From positions 1 through 18,059 of the forward strand of contig MGUT01000068.1 of NCBI GenBank assembly GCA_001800095.1: a stretch of DNA of 18,059 nucleotides, read 5' to 3'. Each line of letters begins with the position of its first letter. The first letter of the stretch is position 1. The position numbers were made by a program, and so were the translations under genes. The notes below the pieces were generated by a model that saw only the letters and a program-made list of their open reading frames with translations, made no database searches and was not told the origin of the DNA. Positions 1-8,049 of this stretch are shown here, piece by piece. Source of the stretch: Elusimicrobia bacterium RIFCSPLOWO2_01_FULL_64_13 (GTDB lineage Bacteria; Elusimicrobiota; Elusimicrobia; 2-02-FULL-39-32).

Positions 1-1
1 C

Positions 2-1954
2 CCGCCTGCTCCTTCCGCGCAAAGAACCCTTCCAAAAAACCGGCCGCTCGAATTCTTCCGCAACCTCGCCCGCGCCGCCCTGGCCGGCTGGATCGCGGTC
101 CTGTCCGTATTCTTGGGCAGGCGGCTCCTGCCGCGGCTCGGGTTGGCGGACACGGCCGGACGGGCCGGGGCCTGCGCCGGCCTGGGACTGGGGGTCCTGG
201 CCGCGGGCGTCCTGGCCGTCGCGGCGGCCGGGGTCCTGAATTTCGCGGCCCTCGCGGGACTGCTCCTCCTCGCCGGATTTTTCGCCTTCCGCTCCGGGGA
301 ACCGTGGCTGAAGGAATGGAGGAGGACCCTTCCTCCCCTTCCCTCGGGACCGGCGGCCTGGGCGCTGTTCGCCGGCTTTCCCGTCCTTCTCATGGGAGCG
401 TTCATACCGGATCCCTTCTATGATTCCCTCTCCTACCATCTCGCCCTTCCGCAGACCTACCTTGCGGCGGGAAAGCTCGTCCCCGTCCCGGACAATGTCC
501 ATTCCGCCTTTCCCCAAACGGCGGAGATGCTCTATGCCCTGGGGATGGGATTGGGGAAGAGCGACGCCCTGCCTCTCCTCCTCCAGCTGGCGGGAGGAGC
601 GGCCGTGATCGCCGCGCTCCTCCACCGGGGCGGGTCCGCGGGCCGGAGAACGGGAGCGCTCGCGGCGGCCATCTGGTTCTCGGCTCCCATCGTGATGGAG
701 AATCTGCGGTTCGCCAAGAGCGACCTCTTCCTCGCCCTCTGGGTCACTCTCGCTTATCTCGCCCTCGAAGATTGGGAGCCGGGCTCCCCGCTCCGCCGGG
801 CGGCGCCGGCCGCGATCTTCGCCGGGCTCGCCGTTGCGACGAAATACACGGGCGCCGTGTTCGCCGCCGGCCTCTGGGCCGCGCTTTTCGTCCGCAGCCG
901 CGCGCTGCCCGCGCGGGAGAGGGTCCGGACCCTCGCGCTCTTCGCGGGACTCGCATTGTTGCCCGTCCTGCCGTGGCTCGTCAGGAACATCCTCGTCTTC
1001 GGGAACCCGCTCTATCCCTTTTTCCAGGAACTGTCCGGATTCCGCTACATGCGCCCGGAAAATTGGGCCGTGTTCCGCGCCGAACAGTCCCAGTTCTCCG
1101 CCGGCGCGTTCCGCTGGAGCGACCTGGCCCTGACCTTCTGGCGCCAGACGTTCTCCGGGCACGAATATCCGTCCATGAATTTCATCGGCCCGGTGTGGCT
1201 GGCGGCGCTGCCGGCGGCCCTCCTTTTCGGCCTGGAGGAGAAGAAGATGCGCGCGGCTTTGCTCTGGTGCTGCGCGTTCGCCTTGTTCGGGGCTTCGCGG
1301 ACCTCTCTGGCGCGCTACTTCTTCCTGCCGGTCCTTCCCGTCCTTTCCCTGGCCCTGGCCGGGAGCGCGGCCGCCGCGCCCGAAGGGTTCTTCCGGCGGA
1401 CCTACGGTCTCCTCCTGGCGGCGGGGATCCTGCTCTGCGGGGCCGGATGGCTGCCGGCCCTCGAACGCGCGGCCTACGGCCGGACCGCGCTGGCCGGCCT
1501 TTCCGAAGAAAAAACGCGGCTCCTCTATTCGCCCGGGACCTACGACGCCGCCGTCTGGATGGACGCGAACCTGCCGCGGGACTGCAGGCTCCTTCTCGTC
1601 GGCGAGACCCGGGGACGCCTTTACCCCCGCCCTCTGACCGCTCCATCCGTGCACAACGAACATCTCCTTTCCCGCCTTGTGAACGAGGGGGAGGACCCGG
1701 ACGGCCTCTACCGGCGCCTCCTCTCCTCCGGGTTCACCCACATCCTTTTCAACGCGTCCGAGTTCGAAAGGACCCGCGGCTATCCCATGTTCCGATTGGA
1801 CCGGCGCGGCATCGGTTCCCTCGCCGGATTCTGGAGCGGCCGCCTGGCGCCCGTTTACTCGAACGGGACAGTCGCGGTCTACGCCCTCGTGCCCGAGGCC
1901 GGTCCAAAGACCTCCGTGCCGGAAGCCCTGCTCTCTCTCGAGACCCGGCCATGA
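2..1954 (+). CDS. GT-C-like polytopic membrane glycosyltransferase, 5'-partial
   Basis: Seen: the frame is open from the first bases of the window, giving about 650 residues. The first usable in-frame start is a TTG at 113, but the residues before it already read as a hydrophobic segment (about 74-115), so the true start is probably upstream of the window. The protein has many hydrophobic helices, then a soluble C-terminal region from about 1540 that ends in a beta-rich stretch. A conserved-looking first loop after an early helix carries D-x-x-x-Y-H (Asp codon at 422-424), in the position of the acidic catalytic loop of GT-C enzymes. Known: GT-C enzymes of the ArnT/GT39 type take sugars from polyprenyl-phosphate donors at the outer face of the inner membrane. 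Inferred: it adds a sugar to a lipid-linked glycan or a protein. The stop overlaps the next start by 4 bases. The exact family and substrate are not recognised; a Wzy-like or ligase role is an alternative. Confidence 0.72.
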   Translation, partial: PPAPSAQRTLPKNRPLEFFRNLARAALAGWIAVLSVFLGRRLLPRLGLADTAGRAGACAGLGLGVLAAGVLAVAAAGVLNFAALAGLLLLAGFFAFRSGEPWLKEWRRTLPPLPSGPAAWALFAGFPVLLMGAFIPDPFYDSLSYHLALPQTYLAAGKLVPVPDNVHSAFPQTAEMLYALGMGLGKSDALPLLLQLAGGAAVIAALLHRGGSAGRRTGALAAAIWFSAPIVMENLRFAKSDLFLALWVTLAYLALEDWEPGSPLRRAAPAAIFAGLAVATKYTGAVFAAGLWAALFVRSRALPARERVRTLALFAGLALLPVLPWLVRNILVFGNPLYPFFQELSGFRYMRPENWAVFRAEQSQFSAGAFRWSDLALTFWRQTFSGHEYPSMNFIGPVWLAALPAALLFGLEEKKMRAALLWCCAFALFGASRTSLARYFFLPVLPVLSLALAGSAAAAPEGFFRRTYGLLLAAGILLCGAGWLPALERAAYGRTALAGLSEEKTRLLYSPGTYDAAVWMDANLPRDCRLLLVGETRGRLYPRPLTAPSVHNEHLLSRLVNEGEDPDGLYRRLLSSGFTHILFNASEFERTRGYPMFRLDRRGIGSLAGFWSGRLAPVYSNGTVAVYALVPEAGPKTSVPEALLSLETRP

Positions 1955-3498
1955 GCGCCTCGGCCAGGCGCCTGATCCTGGTCTGGATGTTCTTCCTCCT
2001 GCGCGGCGCGGAGGCCGCCATGATCCTTCCCCTCTGGGGAGGTTTCGACGAGTGGCTCCACGCGGGCTACGCCGCCTATCTCTCCCGGACCGGCTCCATC
2101 CCCGTTCAGGGGACCCCGTCCATCCCGGAAGACATCGCCCGGTCCCTCGCCCTCATGCCGGCGGACGCTTACGACCGGGGCCAGCCGACCTACTCCGAAT
2201 TTTGGAAGAGTCCGGAATCCCGGCGCGAAGAGGTCCTCGCCGGTCTCCGCGGGATCGCATTGGACCCGTCGTCCCCCTTTGTTCTGGGAAGCTGGCAGGC
2301 CCAGCATCCGCCCGTCTTCTACGCCGTTCTCTCGCCCGTCTGGAAGCTCCTGGAAGGAACCCCTCTCCGGTCCGGCGTGCTCGCGCTCCGGTTCCTGGGA
2401 GTCCTGATCGCCTCCCTCGCCCTTTTCCCGATGTTCAACCTCCTGCGCGATCACTTCACGGAGAGGGAGTCCATCCTCGCCCTGGCTCTTTTCGGCGCTT
2501 TCCCGGCCACGTTCATCCTCTTCGGCCACGTGACGAACGACGTCCTGGCCCTGCCGCTCATGACGTTCGCCGTCCTCATCGCCGTCCGCCTTTTCAGCGG
2601 GGAGCCCGGGATACGGCTCTGGATCCTGGGGGGAGCGGTCCTGGGGTTGGGAATCGTCACGAAGATTTACGTCCTGGTCTGCGTTCCCGCCTATCTCGCC
2701 GCGGGGTTCCGGCAGATCGGGCGTTTTCCCGACCGGAAGCGGAGAGCCGTCCTCGGTCTGGCGCTCTGCGCCGCGGCGGCCTGCGCGATCTCCGCCCCCT
2801 GGTTCCACCATAATCTCCGGACCTACGGGACCTGGAACGCCACGGTCCACGCCGTGGTCGCCCGGGAGGCCGGCTGGGCGGATAAATTCGCCGCGGCGAA
2901 AGAGGTGGACTGGAAAAGCTTCGCCGCTTCCAATCTCATCGGGCTCCTTTGGGCCGGCAACTGGTCCTTCGTCCCTCTCCCGGGAGCGGCCTACCGCTGG
3001 TTCGGATACGCGCTGATCCTCGTCATCCTGGCCCTGCCTCCGGCCCTCGCCCGCATGAAAAAAGAAGAGGAAGATTGGACGGGCGCGGCGTTCCTCCTTC
3101 TCTTCCCCGCGTTCTTTTCCGCGGCCATGGCCGCGCACCAGGTCCAGAACGTCCTGGCAGGCAACTTCGACACGATGGGCGGCTGGTATTGGAGCGCCCT
3201 CTTCCCCTGCAACGCCGCGATCGCCGCGTTCTCTCTCCGGTTCCTGCTCCGGAATTTCTTCGAGACCGGCCTCCGGGCCCTGGTGCTGGGGGCATGGGCC
3301 TTGTCCCTGTGGGGAGGGCTCGCCGTTCTCCTGCCCCATTACACCGGCATGCCGCCGGGAAGGGGCCTGGCGGAATCCCTGCGCAGGATCTCGCAATTGA
3401 ACGGGCTCCCGGTCCGGGCGGTCCCGGGGGTCCTGGCGGCCGAGGCGGCCTGCCTGGCGGGGATTTTGTTATACTCTCGAAGAGAGGTCCGCTTATGA
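1951..3498 (+). CDS. GT-C / DUF2142-like membrane glycosyltransferase
   Basis: 515 residues. The ATG at 1951 is chosen because it forms an ATGA overlap with the previous stop; the open frame extends much further upstream only as a shadow of that gene. An N-terminal helix is followed by GGFDEWLHAGY (D33, E34, H37), the acidic pair plus histidine seen in the first periplasmic loop of GT-C enzymes. A second loop has QHPP (118-121), close to the HQPP-type motif of DUF2142 and GT39 proteins. About nine or ten further hydrophobic helices follow, and the C-terminus ends just after the last helix, so there is no large soluble tail. Expected location is the inner membrane with a polyprenyl-phosphate sugar donor; the acceptor is unknown. 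The sequence differs clearly from the first gene, so the two are not a recent duplication. The stop overlaps the next ATG by 4 bases. Confidence 0.72.
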   Translation: MSASARRLILVWMFFLLRGAEAAMILPLWGGFDEWLHAGYAAYLSRTGSIPVQGTPSIPEDIARSLALMPADAYDRGQPTYSEFWKSPESRREEVLAGLRGIALDPSSPFVLGSWQAQHPPVFYAVLSPVWKLLEGTPLRSGVLALRFLGVLIASLALFPMFNLLRDHFTERESILALALFGAFPATFILFGHVTNDVLALPLMTFAVLIAVRLFSGEPGIRLWILGGAVLGLGIVTKIYVLVCVPAYLAAGFRQIGRFPDRKRRAVLGLALCAAAACAISAPWFHHNLRTYGTWNATVHAVVAREAGWADKFAAAKEVDWKSFAASNLIGLLWAGNWSFVPLPGAAYRWFGYALILVILALPPALARMKKEEEDWTGAAFLLLFPAFFSAAMAAHQVQNVLAGNFDTMGGWYWSALFPCNAAIAAFSLRFLLRNFFETGLRALVLGAWALSLWGGLAVLLPHYTGMPPGRGLAESLRRISQLNGLPVRAVPGVLAAEAACLAGILLYSRREVRL

Positions 3499-5333
3499 AA
3501 TCCTCCGTTCCTTGCCTCGACCTCCCGCGCAAGATCGGCTACAGCGCCTACCGGCTTTTCCTGTCCCTCTGGCAGGACGGGATGGAAACGACCGCCCAAA
3601 AATTGTTCTACCGCGTCCGCAGCGGGAAGTTCATCGTCCGGGAGAAATACTTCCAGGGAAAGTCCCGGCAGCCCGACCGGATCTACCGCCTCTGGCGGGA
3701 AGCCCGCCGCATGAGTGATTCCGATCTCGACGAAATGCGGGAGAAGTCGCGCAAGCTTTCCTACCAGCCGCTCATCAGCATCGTGATCCCCGTTTACCGG
3801 CCCGGCCTCCCTTTTTTGCGCCGGGCGATCCGGAGCGTGCGGGAGCAATGCTACCCCAAGTGGCAGCTCTGCGTCTGCGACGACGGCTCGAACGACCCCG
3901 CGTCGCGGGAGCTCCTGGAGGAGGAAGCCGCCGGGGACGCGCGGATCATCTGCGCCTTCGAGGAGAAGAACGGGGGGATCAGCTCGGCCTCGCAGAAGGC
4001 GGCCGCCCTCGCCCAGGGGGATTTCATCGCCTTCATGGACCAGGACGACCTGCTCTCTCCGGACGCCCTCTACCGCGCGGCGGAAAGGTTGAACGACGAC
4101 CCGTCCTGGGACATCCTCTATTCGGACAACGACAAGGTCGACCTGAATGAAACGCATTGCGAGGTCTATTTCAAGCCGGAATACTCTCCGGACGAGATCC
4201 TCTGCCACAACTACATCGGGCACCTGACCGTGATGCGCAAGAAGCTTTTCGACGACATCGGAGGGTTCCTGCCGGGTTTCGACGGGGCCCAGGATTTCGA
4301 GATCCTCCTCCGGGCCGAGGAAAGGACGGACCGGATCGCCCACCTCCCCTACGTCCTCTACAGCTGGCGCAAGACGCCCGGTTCCACGGCTTCGAGCCCC
4401 GGAGCGAAAAGATACGCCTACGAGTCCGGCCTGAAGTCCCTCGAGAGCGCGTTCCGCCGCCGGGGCATGGAAGGAACGGTCGAGGTGACGGATGAGCAGG
4501 GCCTCTACCGCTGCCGGTTCGCGGTCCGCGATCCTTCCGACGTGAGTCTGCTGTTGTCCCTGGACGGGTCCTCCGGAACGGGGAGCTTGAGAAAGACCAT
4601 CGCCCACGCCGCCGCCGCGGACCGGGAGGTCCTGGTCCATTTCCGCGGACCCCCGGATGAGCGGGCCCTGCGGGCGGCCGAATCCGCCGGCGCCAGGATC
4701 GTGGCGGACGACGGTCCGGCCGGAAGCCCGGCGGTCCTGAACCGGCTGGCGCGGGAGAGCCGCGGCCGGACCCTGGTCTTCGTCACCCGTGATTTCGAAC
4801 CGCCGCCGAACGGATGGATCGAGGCCCTGCTGGAGCCGGCGCAAAGAAAAGGGGTCGGGGCCGTCGGGCCCAAGATCCTCGGCCCGGACGGGACCATCCT
4901 CCACGGCGGGTACGTCCTGGGCCTGGGCGGCTTCCTGGGCAGCGCCTTCGCGGGAGTCCCGGATGACGCCGTGATCTACAATCAGCCCCACCGGCTCATC
5001 CGCAACGCCATCGCGGTCAGCTCGTGGTGCATGGCGGTGGACCGGAGATCCTTCGAGCTCGCCGGAGGTTTCGACGAGCGCCTCTTGAGCCCGCACAAGG
5101 ACCTGGATCTCGGCCTGGCCCTCCGCAAAGCCGGCCGGTACGTCGTCTGGACCCCGTTCTGCGTCCTGCGCGTCGCTTCCAACGGAGCCGGGAACATGGC
5201 CCGGCCCGAAGGCCTGGATGAGTCGGAGCGCCGCCTCCGGGAGAAATGGCCTGAAGCTCTTTCCCGGCCCGATTTCTATTACAACCCCAACCTTACGCGC
5301 GAATATTTTGATTTCTCGCCGGATGCCGGCTAG
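3495..5333 (+). CDS. Two-domain GT2 glycosyltransferase with degenerate second domain
   Basis: 612 residues; the ATG at 3495 overlaps the previous stop. Residues 1-90 are a basic/helical N-terminal extension. Domain 1 (about 93-300) is a canonical GT-A fold of family 2: ISIVIPVY at the first strand, CDDGS (128-132), the metal-binding MDQDD (181-185) and the GAQDFE acceptor/base motif (264-269). Domain 2 (about 345-570) aligns by eye with the second GT2 domain of large rhamnan/O-antigen synthases, shown by GVGAVGPKILGPDGT and GGFDE. Its usual IPTKD-type start is missing, the NND-type metal motif reads TRD (431-433), and the histidine after the last strand is replaced (RVASNG). Inferred: domain 1 is catalytic, while domain 2 may be inactive or structural. 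It is cytoplasmic or peripheral to the membrane and extends a lipid-linked glycan. The sugar is unknown. Confidence 0.85.
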   Translation: MKSSVPCLDLPRKIGYSAYRLFLSLWQDGMETTAQKLFYRVRSGKFIVREKYFQGKSRQPDRIYRLWREARRMSDSDLDEMREKSRKLSYQPLISIVIPVYRPGLPFLRRAIRSVREQCYPKWQLCVCDDGSNDPASRELLEEEAAGDARIICAFEEKNGGISSASQKAAALAQGDFIAFMDQDDLLSPDALYRAAERLNDDPSWDILYSDNDKVDLNETHCEVYFKPEYSPDEILCHNYIGHLTVMRKKLFDDIGGFLPGFDGAQDFEILLRAEERTDRIAHLPYVLYSWRKTPGSTASSPGAKRYAYESGLKSLESAFRRRGMEGTVEVTDEQGLYRCRFAVRDPSDVSLLLSLDGSSGTGSLRKTIAHAAAADREVLVHFRGPPDERALRAAESAGARIVADDGPAGSPAVLNRLARESRGRTLVFVTRDFEPPPNGWIEALLEPAQRKGVGAVGPKILGPDGTILHGGYVLGLGGFLGSAFAGVPDDAVIYNQPHRLIRNAIAVSSWCMAVDRRSFELAGGFDERLLSPHKDLDLGLALRKAGRYVVWTPFCVLRVASNGAGNMARPEGLDESERRLREKWPEALSRPDFYYNPNLTREYFDFSPDAG

Positions 5334-5336
5334 CCG

Positions 5337-6260
5337 ATGAAGATCGCCACGATCATCCCCTGCCTGGGGCGGCCGGAAGAGACCCTCGCATGCCTGAAAT
5401 CCCTCGCGGAGGACGGCGTCCCGCCCGGGACCGTGACCGTGGTCGAGAACGGGACCAGGGAGAACCAGGAAAGGCTCCAGCCGCTGTTCCCTCTGGTCGC
5501 CTTCATCCGGCTCCCGCGGAACGAGGGGTTCGCGGCGGCCTGCAACCTGGGAGCGCGCGACGCCGGCCGCCGTCTGGATCCCGATTTCTTTTTTTTCCTG
5601 AATAACGACGCCAGGGTCGGAAAGGACTCGCTCGCGGCCCTGGCCTCGGCCCTCCGGACCGACTCCAAGGCCGGCCTGGCGGCCCCGAAGATCCTTTCCG
5701 GCGAAGATGGGAGGATCTGGGCCGCCGGGGGGGAAGTCGCCGGCTGGAAGCTTTTCGCGCGCAACCGGGGCCGGGACCAAAAGGACACGGGGCTCTACGA
5801 CCGCGCCGAAGAGATGGCATTCCTCTCCGGCTGCGCCCTGATGATCCGGGCGGAGGCCGGCCGCTCCCTCGGGTTCTTCGACGAACGCTTCTTCGCCTAC
5901 GCCGAGGACCTGGACCTCTGCCTGCGGGCGAGGAAAGCCGGCTGGAAGCTCCTCTACCGTCCGGAATCCGTCGTCTTCCACAAGGGGTCCGCGACCGCGG
6001 GAGACCAATACGGCCCGTTCCAGTCCTTCTACCGCTGGCGCAACCGCCTGCTCGTTTTCTCCAAGCACGCGCGCCTTCCGCGGAAGCTCTTCCTGTATTT
6101 CATCTTCTTTCCGGCCCTCGCCCTGCGGGACCTGGCGGTCTATCTGCGCAAGAGGCCGGAGTCCATCCCCTATCTGTGGAAGGGGTTCCTCCAGTTCCTT
6201 TCCCTGGCCGTCCTGGGAAAAAACCCGGAGCCGTTCCGGAGCGCGGGAGGAAAGGGATGA
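5337..6260 (+). CDS. GT2 glycosyltransferase, rhamnosyltransferase-like
   Basis: 307 residues, a typical length for WbbL/RfbF-like family 2 enzymes. The ATG at 5337 lies three bases after the previous stop. Motifs in order: TIIPCLGRPEETLACLKSL at the nucleotide-binding start, RNEGFAAACNLGA (61-73), the metal-binding LNND (88-91), SGCALMIR (164-171), the catalytic-base region FAYAEDLDLCLR (186-197) and the late His in VFHKGSA (215). All key residues of an active GT-A fold are present. The C-terminal third is basic and hydrophobic, suggesting attachment to the inner membrane. Known family members transfer rhamnose or related deoxysugars from dTDP donors; no dTDP-rhamnose genes are in this window, so the sugar is open. 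An 8-T run at 5589-5596 encodes part of the FFFF stretch just before LNND. The stop overlaps the next ATG by 4 bases. Confidence 0.87.
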   Translation: MKIATIIPCLGRPEETLACLKSLAEDGVPPGTVTVVENGTRENQERLQPLFPLVAFIRLPRNEGFAAACNLGARDAGRRLDPDFFFFLNNDARVGKDSLAALASALRTDSKAGLAAPKILSGEDGRIWAAGGEVAGWKLFARNRGRDQKDTGLYDRAEEMAFLSGCALMIRAEAGRSLGFFDERFFAYAEDLDLCLRARKAGWKLLYRPESVVFHKGSATAGDQYGPFQSFYRWRNRLLVFSKHARLPRKLFLYFIFFPALALRDLAVYLRKRPESIPYLWKGFLQFLSLAVLGKNPEPFRSAGGKG

Positions 6261-7372
6261 AAAAGCTCAACCGGGGCTATCTGCTCACCAATCCCCGGGC
6301 GATCCTTCTCTTGAGGATCGTGGACGGGCTGGGGGCGGCCCTTTTTTCCCTCAAGAAAAAACGGGGGCCGCCGGCGGATACCCGCAGGATCCTCGTCGCG
6401 AAGATCGACCACCTGGGCGACGTGCTCATGAGCCTGCACGCCCTGCCCGCCCTGAAAAGGGACTTCCCCAACGCGCGCGTCCATTTCGTCTGCGGGAGAT
6501 GGGCGCGGGACCTGGTCGCCGGCAACCCCCGGATCGACCGGGTCTTCTTCTACGATGATTTCCGTCTGGTCCGGAGCGGAGGATTGTGGACGCGCCTCGT
6601 CCGGTCGGCCCGCGACGCCGCCGCGCTCCTTCGCGCCATGCTCCGGGAGAGGTACGACCTTGCCTTGGATTTTAGAAGTTACTATCCTAATGGCTTGCCG
6701 CTCCTCGCGCTCGGGAGCCCCCGGTGCCTCGCCGGCTTCCCCACGGGCGGATTCGGGTTCCTGCTCGACCGCGCGGCCGCCTGGCGCGAAGGCGTGCACG
6801 AGACGGAACATTTCTTCGACCTTCTCGGGACCGTGTCCCCGGAAGGCCGGGCCCAGGACCGCGAGGACCCGGGACTCGGCTATCTCGAGGACGCGCCGGC
6901 GTGCGAGGCGTTCCTGGATTCCATCGGCGCGGCGGGCGGCGGGCGGCTCGTCCTGGTCCACGCTTTCTGCCGGAGGTCCTTTTTGAGCGGGATGAAGCAT
7001 TGGAGAACGGAGGAATGGAAAAAAGTGGTCCGCGGGATCCTTGAATCGGGCCGGACGGTCCTGTGCACGGGCGACGCCGACGACGCGCCTCTCGTGGAGG
7101 AGCTCGCAGCGGGGACCGGGGCGAAGAACGTCGCGGGGAAGACATCCCTCGCGGTCCTCTCCGGCCTGATCCGGAGAGCGGAACTCTGCCTGACCATCGA
7201 CACGTTCTTCTCCCACCTGGCCGCCGGGCTCGGGGCGAGGACCGTGGTGATATTCAACGACGCCGAGCCCGTCCGGCAATGGGGCCCGTGGGGAGAGAGG
7301 GTATCCACCCTGCCCATCGACTGTTCCGCCCGGGACATGATGGAAAAGGCCGGGATCGGGAGCCATGCCTAG
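6257..7372 (+). CDS. GT9 (heptosyltransferase-like) glycosyltransferase
   Basis: 371 residues, as in the WaaC/WaaF family. The ATG at 6257 is chosen for the ATGA overlap with the previous gene. About 43 basic residues precede the family start, ILVAKIDHLGDVLMSLHALPAL, which carries the GDV acceptor-loop motif (54-56). The C-terminal half has the donor-binding signatures in altered form: VHAFCRRSFLSGMKHW where HPG...KxW is usual, and IDTFFSHLAAGLG (314-326) in place of D-(S/T)-G-P-x-H. QWGPWG (341-346) follows. GT9 enzymes transfer heptose or similar sugars from ADP- or GDP-sugars to lipid A core or related acceptors. Inferred: cytoplasmic, inner-membrane-associated, acting on the glycan built by this operon. 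The donor may not be ADP-heptose given the changed motifs. A patch of AT-ending codons at 6665-6697 stands out from the rest of the gene. Confidence 0.83.
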   Translation: MKKLNRGYLLTNPRAILLLRIVDGLGAALFSLKKKRGPPADTRRILVAKIDHLGDVLMSLHALPALKRDFPNARVHFVCGRWARDLVAGNPRIDRVFFYDDFRLVRSGGLWTRLVRSARDAAALLRAMLRERYDLALDFRSYYPNGLPLLALGSPRCLAGFPTGGFGFLLDRAAAWREGVHETEHFFDLLGTVSPEGRAQDREDPGLGYLEDAPACEAFLDSIGAAGGGRLVLVHAFCRRSFLSGMKHWRTEEWKKVVRGILESGRTVLCTGDADDAPLVEELAAGTGAKNVAGKTSLAVLSGLIRRAELCLTIDTFFSHLAAGLGARTVVIFNDAEPVRQWGPWGERVSTLPIDCSARDMMEKAGIGSHA

Positions 7373-8042
7373 GATTTCGGTCGTCATCCCCGTCTACAAC
7401 GAGGAAGGTACGATCGAGGAGATCGTCCGGCGCGTCCGGAAAACGGGCGTCCCCGACGAGATACTGATCGTGGACGACGGCTCCACCGATTCCACCGCGG
7501 CTCTGGTCAAAAAACTCGAGGGCCCGGGCGTCCTCGCGCTCTCCCACCCGCGGAACCTCGGCAAAGGAGCCGCGGTCCGCACCGCCCTGGGCCGCGCGTC
7601 CGGCGACATCATCCTCATCCAGGACGCCGACCTCGAATACGACCCGGCGGACTATCCCGCCCTGCTGGCCCCCATCCTGGACGGAAGGGCGGACGTGGTC
7701 TACGGGTCCCGCTTCCTGGGAGGCCCGCACCGCGTCCTCTTCTTCTGGCATTACGCGGCCAATCGTCTCTTCACTCTCCTGACCAACGTCCTCTACAACA
7801 TCAACCTGACCGACATGGGAAGCTGCTACAAGGCCTTCCGCGCCGACGTCCTCCGCTCCATCCCTCTCAAGGCCGACGGCTTCGGCTTCGAGCCGGAAGT
7901 GACCGCCGGCGTCTGCAAACGGCATCTGCGCATCTACGAGACGCCCATCTCCTACAGCGGCCGCACCTACGCCGAAGGCAAGAAGATCACCTGGCGGGAC
8001 GGTTGGGCTTACCTCTGGACCCTGCTGCGCTGCCGCTTCTAA
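7365..8042 (+). CDS. DPM1-like GT2: polyprenyl-phosphate sugar synthase type
   Basis: 225 residues; the ATG at 7365 overlaps the preceding stop by 8 bases. This is a compact GT-A domain: SVVIPVYNEEGTIEEIV at the start, VDDGSTDST (36-44), RNLGKGAAVRTAL (63-75), the metal-binding DADLEY (87-92), YGSRFLGG (113-120) and the family-typical MGSCYKAFR (151-159) and FGFEPEVT (173-180). Length and motifs match dolichyl/polyprenyl-phosphate mannose or glucose synthases that lack C-terminal membrane helices. Known reaction: transfer of a hexose from a nucleotide sugar to a polyprenyl phosphate on the cytoplasmic face. Inferred: it supplies the lipid-phosphate sugar donor for the GT-C-like membrane proteins in the same operon. 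Whether the sugar is mannose, glucose or another cannot be read from the sequence. Confidence 0.88.
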   Translation: MPRISVVIPVYNEEGTIEEIVRRVRKTGVPDEILIVDDGSTDSTAALVKKLEGPGVLALSHPRNLGKGAAVRTALGRASGDIILIQDADLEYDPADYPALLAPILDGRADVVYGSRFLGGPHRVLFFWHYAANRLFTLLTNVLYNINLTDMGSCYKAFRADVLRSIPLKADGFGFEPEVTAGVCKRHLRIYETPISYSGRTYAEGKKITWRDGWAYLWTLLRCRF

Positions 8043-8049
8043 GGGACGG

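Noticed and set aside
772..1950. Upstream extension of the second membrane gene's frame
   Set aside because: The region overlaps the first gene in another frame and translates to Arg/Pro-rich sequence with no membrane character. The ATG at 1951 with an ATGA overlap is the credible start. The same logic rejects long upstream extensions at 2949-3494, 8670-9083 and 15597-15875.
3339..6068. Very long open frame (909 codons) on the minus strand, with similar long ones at 9240-11717, 1879-3396 and 14230-15795
   Set aside because: These are antisense to clearly recognisable enzymes. Their products are low-complexity Arg/Gly/Pro/Glu/Asp-rich sequences without motifs, as expected from GC-rich third positions that rarely give stops on the other strand.
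6660..6688. Internal promoter TTGCCT-17-TATCCT in the GT9 gene
   Set aside because: Both boxes match the consensus weakly and the downstream genes are tightly coupled, so there is no need for a start here. Only the codon anomaly is reported.
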